This document shows positions 61,097 to 64,000 of a stretch of 64,000 nt of DNA, piece after piece (position 1 is the stretch's first letter; each line of letters opens with the position of its first letter). This stretch comes from an uncultured Opitutia bacterium (lineage in GTDB: Bacteria; Verrucomicrobiota; Verrucomicrobiia; Opitutales; Opitutaceae). Made by a program: the position numbers and the translations under genes. The stretch is taken from assembly GCA_937952235.1 (NCBI GenBank), contig CALFZM010000082.1, positions 1-64,000 on the forward strand. The letters are read 5' to 3'. The notes beneath the pieces were generated by a model. The model was not told the origin of the DNA and ran no database searches. It saw only the letters and a program-made list of their open reading frames with translations.

Positions 61097-63383
61097 CGAC
61101 ACGGGACCGTCCACGAACAGCCTCGTGCGCTTCAATGCCATCGCGGGCGTCACGTACCATATCGCGATCGACAGCTACGCGGAGACGGGGCCGTTCACCC
61201 TTAGCATCACCGATGCCGCCTGGCAGTACGTCACCGACGATCCGCTGTATGCGTCGCCGGCCGTCGCGCCCGACGGCACGCTCTACCTCGCGGACGAGCT
61301 TGGCTACGTCCACGCCATCAACCCGGACGGCACGCGCCGCTGGCGCTCGTCCGCCGTCGACGGCTTCGTGAGCGGCGGCGCGACGGTGGTCGGCGCCGAC
61401 GGCGCAATCTTCGCCGCGGACGACTTCGGCGCGGTCTATGCGCTCAATCCCGCGAACGGCGCGCTGCGCTGGAGCTACGAGACCGGCGGCGGCATCTGGG
61501 CCGCGCCCGCGCTGGCGGGAGACGGGACGCTGTATGTGAAATCCGACGACGGCCGGCTCTATGCGCTCAATTCCAACGGCTCGCTCAAGTGGCGCGTCGA
61601 CGTGCCGGGCGACACCTACGCCTCGCCCACGGTCGGGCCCGACGGCACGATTTATCTCGGCTCGGGCGCGGACAGCGCGTTGTACGCCTTGAATCCCGAC
61701 GGCACGGAAAAGTGGCGCGCCGATCTCGGGGCGACGGTGTACGGCTCGCCCGCGATCGGGGCGGACGGCACGATCTACCTCGGGAACTTCGACGGCCGCA
61801 TGTTTGCGTTCCGGCCCGATGGCACGCGCCGCTGGCAATTCGACACCCGCAGCCCGCTCTCGTCCTCTCCCGTCGTCGACGGCCGCGGCGTCGTCTATTT
61901 CGGCTCGTACGACCGGAAACTCTACGCCCTCGACGGCGCGACCGGCGCTCCGCGCTGGGACTATGCCACGGGCGAGATCATCCGCTCGACCGCGCCCCTC
62001 CTGGCCGACGACGGCACGGTCTACATCGGCGGCGACGATGCGTTCATCCACGTCCTCGACTCGGACGGTCGCCTCCTGCGCAAATACGCCACCGGGGGAG
62101 CCATCCTCGCCGCGCCGATCCTTGCGGCCGGGCGGCTCATCGTGCCGTCGAGCGACGGGAAGTGCTACGCCTTCGACACCGGCAACAACCTCGCGCGCAC
62201 GCCCTGGCCGATGCACCGGCACAACCTGCGCCGTTCCGCCCGCGGGACCGCGCCGGACGGCATCCCGGAATTCACCGTGCAGCCGGCCGCGCCGGCGAAC
62301 GTGACGACCGGCAGCGCCGTCACGCTCACGGCCGGCGCGAGTCTCGCCGGGGCCGGGACGGTCACGTACCAGTGGCTGTTCAACGACGCCCCGCTGCCCG
62401 GCGCGACGGCCGCGACGCTGCCACTGCCCTCGGTCCAGGGTTCGAGCGCGGGTTCCTACCGGGTGCTTGCCACCGGGCCGGGCGGCACGGTCACGAGCCG
62501 GGCGACGGTGCTCAACGTCACGGCCGTCGCCGCCGACACCGCGCGGCTCATCAACCTGGCGGTTCGCACCCAGGCCGGCGGCGGCGACGCCGTGCTCTTC
62601 GTCGGATTCGCCGTCGGCGGCGCGGGCACGGCCGGCGAGAAGCGGCTGCTCATTCGCGGCGTGGGTCCGACGCTGGGTGCGTTCGGCGTGACGGGGACGC
62701 TGGCCGATCCGCGCCTGCAGCTCTTCGCGGGCGAGACGCTGCTGCAGGAAAACGACAACTGGGGCGGCGATGCACAGATCGCGCTCGTCTCGCCGCAGGT
62801 CGGCGCATTCGCCCTGCAGAGCGCCCAGAGCCTCGATGCCGCCATCCTCGCCCAGCGCGGCGCCGGCAGCTACACCGCGCAGGTCGGCGGTCCCGGCGCG
62901 AGCACGGGCCTCGTGCTCGCGGAGATCTACGACGCCACGCCGACGGCCCAGTTCACCGCCACGACTCCACGGTTGATCAACGTGTCCGCGCGCACCCGCG
63001 TGGGCACCGGCGGTGACGTGCTCATCGCCGGATTCGTCGTCGGCGGCTCGGGCGTGCGCCAGGTGCTGCTCCGCGGCATCGGTCCGACGCTGGGCCTGTT
63101 CAACGTCCCCGGCGTGCTGGCCAATCCGCGGCTTGAACTCTACCAGAGCGGCAACACCACGCCGCTGGCGACCAACGACGACTGGGGCGCATCCGCCAAC
63201 GCCGCCGAAATCGCCGCCGCCGCCGCCCGCGTGGGCGCATTCGCCCTGCCCCTCGAAAGCCGCGACTCCGTGCTGCTCGTGAGCCTGCCTCCCGGCAGCT
63301 ACACCGCACAGGTCAGCGGCGCGAACAGCGGCACCGGCGCCGCCATCATCGAGGTGTACGAGGTGCCCCTAGGGGCACCTTAA
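60537..63383 (+). CDS. 3' part of the frameshifted secreted protein: bacterial pre-peptidase-like domains, propeller, Ig-like and two LINLS-type domains
   Basis: The frame is open from about 60465, and its first domain continues upstream of the nominal GTG 60537 (TLRASTQYATREPGEPDHG precedes LWWSWTPPEGSG). Order: two pre-peptidase-like domains (about the first 230 residues; WWSW and LWYRWVAP), a PQQ-type propeller (repeats of SPAIGADGTIYLG and LYALNPDGTEKW) to about 575, an Ig-like domain (VTYQWLFNDAPLPGATA), then two copies of the C-terminal domain (ARLINLAVRTQAGGG and PRLINVSARTRVGTGGD), ending EVYEVPLGAP. Standing alone it lacks a signal peptide. The last residues lie in a 20 bp palindrome and a repeat. 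Confidence 0.75.
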   Translation: MPAGTGSLWWSWTPPEGSGRVTIDTTGSAVDTLLAVYRLDATATLERATRVAFNDDTAGTASRVSFDAEPGATYAIAVAGKGDTGGYVQAAFVAVPLNDAFAQARVLQGSAVVLPANNGNATLEDGETRSRNAAGRVVGSGRTLWYRWVAPATRPYQIGADSLTMDPVAAIYTGGTLSALAQVGFDDDTGPSTNSLVRFNAIAGVTYHIAIDSYAETGPFTLSITDAAWQYVTDDPLYASPAVAPDGTLYLADELGYVHAINPDGTRRWRSSAVDGFVSGGATVVGADGAIFAADDFGAVYALNPANGALRWSYETGGGIWAAPALAGDGTLYVKSDDGRLYALNSNGSLKWRVDVPGDTYASPTVGPDGTIYLGSGADSALYALNPDGTEKWRADLGATVYGSPAIGADGTIYLGNFDGRMFAFRPDGTRRWQFDTRSPLSSSPVVDGRGVVYFGSYDRKLYALDGATGAPRWDYATGEIIRSTAPLLADDGTVYIGGDDAFIHVLDSDGRLLRKYATGGAILAAPILAAGRLIVPSSDGKCYAFDTGNNLARTPWPMHRHNLRRSARGTAPDGIPEFTVQPAAPANVTTGSAVTLTAGASLAGAGTVTYQWLFNDAPLPGATAATLPLPSVQGSSAGSYRVLATGPGGTVTSRATVLNVTAVAADTARLINLAVRTQAGGGDAVLFVGFAVGGAGTAGEKRLLIRGVGPTLGAFGVTGTLADPRLQLFAGETLLQENDNWGGDAQIALVSPQVGAFALQSAQSLDAAILAQRGAGSYTAQVGGPGASTGLVLAEIYDATPTAQFTATTPRLINVSARTRVGTGGDVLIAGFVVGGSGVRQVLLRGIGPTLGLFNVPGVLANPRLELYQSGNTTPLATNDDWGASANAAEIAAAAARVGAFALPLESRDSVLLVSLPPGSYTAQVSGANSGTGAAIIEVYEVPLGAP

Positions 63384-63527
63384 GTAGAATCGTAGCCGAT
63401 CAGGGCGGATCCAAAACGCAACGACGCGAAGGAGAGGAAAGACTCGCGAAGGAAAACAGGGCGAATCTTCGCGTTCCTTTGCGACTTTGCGTTTGGGTTT
63501 GGGCTACGGAATTATTGAATCTGCTCC
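63370..63527 (-). repeat. Intergenic repeat, family 2, copy 3 (reversed)
   Basis: About 158 bp on the minus strand between convergent genes. Its right end abuts the plus-strand gene: GGGGCACCTTAAGTAGAATC carries the stop TAA (63381-63383). Inside are GATCAGGGCGGATCC, ACGCAACGACGCGAAGGAGA, TTCGCGTTCCTTTGCGACTT and GGGCTACGGAATTATTGAAT, ending CTGCTCC. The rest of the gap to 63642 shows nothing recognisable. Confidence 0.85.
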
Positions 63528-63642
63528 AAGCGTCATGCCGCCCCGGCGCGCCCGGAAGGTGTCGCTCGCCGGCGGGCGATTCCGGGAGCGCGCCGTTCCG
63601 TCGGCGCCGCGGCTGCGACGGCACCGCTTCCGGCCGCGCCCC

Positions 63643-64000
63643 TCACTCGCCGTCCAGCCACGCCTCGATCTGCGCCTTCGAACGCCGCACGTCGTCGACG
63701 GGCGTCTGCGGCCCGAGTTCGAGCGTGAGCAGCTGGCCCGGGCGCCAGTACTTCCGCAGGGCGGCGAAATCGACCCGGCCCGTTCCCACCGGCTGGTGAT
63801 CCCGCCCGCTCGCACTGACGTCGTGCAGGTGGAAGCCGAGCGTCCGCGCCGCCAGCGCCGCGAGGTGGGAGTGCGGTTCGAGCAGGCCGTGATCCGCCTT
63901 GATCGCCGCGTGGCCGGTGTCGTGCCAGTAGCCCACCGGCGCGTCCGCCGGCAAGCCGTCCAGCCAGACCGCGATGTCGGCCTCGCGCGGGAGCTCCGCA
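63643..64000 (-). CDS. Sugar phosphate isomerase/epimerase-like protein, C-terminal part, truncated by window edge
   Basis: The frame is open to the window edge and encodes the last 118 residues, starting in ELPREADIAVWLDGLP. LPADAPVGYWHDTGHAAIKA holds the His/Asp pair and HLHDVSASGRDHQPVGTGRV the second metal-binding His/Asp of xylose-isomerase-like TIM barrels; VDFAALRKYWRPGQLLTLEL completes the final barrel strand with its Glu. The start lies beyond the window. Substrate unknown. It converges on the secreted giant protein, with a family 2 repeat between. Confidence 0.85.
   Translation of the reverse strand, partial: AELPREADIAVWLDGLPADAPVGYWHDTGHAAIKADHGLLEPHSHLAALAARTLGFHLHDVSASGRDHQPVGTGRVDFAALRKYWRPGQLLTLELGPQTPVDDVRRSKAQIEAWLDGE

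Overview
This 64 kb window is a GC-rich chromosomal segment that looks like a member of Verrucomicrobiota, most likely class Opitutae / family Opitutaceae. This placement is inferred from protein style and is not a database match. The pointers are a TonB-dependent receptor with the long Opitutaceae-type plug, next to a divergent LacI regulator; outer-membrane, lipid A (Kdo transferase) and lipoprotein genes of a Gram-negative envelope; a PhoH / 7TM-HD phosphodiesterase / YbeY operon; both RNase HII and RNase HIII; an RGG-rich protein; and secreted proteins that end in a shared C-terminal repeat domain. I saw no rRNA, tRNA, CRISPR array, prophage or insertion sequence. It reads as ordinary chromosome peppered with small intergenic repeats.

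Layout. 1-5.5 kb: a truncated GntR regulator diverges from pyrR-pyrB-pyrC, followed by a CPBP membrane protease, thiL and tsaE. 5.6-9.7 kb: a large RGG-rich protein and a secreted beta-propeller protein, both on the minus strand. 9.8-14.4 kb: a membrane histidine kinase, an outer-membrane barrel, a small secreted coiled-coil protein with a sigma-54-like promoter, and a sigma-54-dependent response regulator. 14.5-16.9 kb: an ECF sigma operon (sigma, tandem-repeat membrane anti-sigma candidate, envelope sensor candidate) divergent from a lipoprotein. 16.9-19.4 kb: a PAS histidine kinase, rnhB and a membrane protein. 19.6-26.2 kb: TonB receptor/LacI pair, rnhC and mutY. 26.5-35.3 kb: an ElyC-like protein, the DUF47-PiT phosphate uptake pair, a secreted coiled-coil protein, ppk1 with a Pho-box-like array, and a ClC channel. 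35.4-44.5 kb: SNF2 helicase, waaA, an M16 peptidase and fabF. 44.6-49.2 kb: HIT protein, phoH, pgpH-like and ybeY. 49.5-54.4 kb: a secreted Ig protein, then DUF502, a RecO-like protein and a nuclease-XPD helicase fusion. 54.5-64 kb: secreted carbohydrate-related proteins (Tat-exported isomerase-like protein, sialidase-like protein, acetylxylan-esterase-like hydrolase), a frameshifted subtilisin/propeller giant, and a truncated sugar isomerase-like gene.

Two families of short intergenic repeats stand out. Family 1 has six copies of a ~76 bp double-hairpin core with conserved flanks, five of them between convergent genes. Family 2 has three copies of a ~157 bp element with internal inverted repeats. 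Both sit tight against gene ends, in places supplying the stop codon and the last few residues of the neighbouring protein. Together they are the most unusual feature of the window. Other candidates for novelty are the ECF operon with the duplicated anti-sigma motif, the shared C-terminal domain of three secreted proteins, the RGG protein, and the nuclease-helicase fusion overlapping recO.
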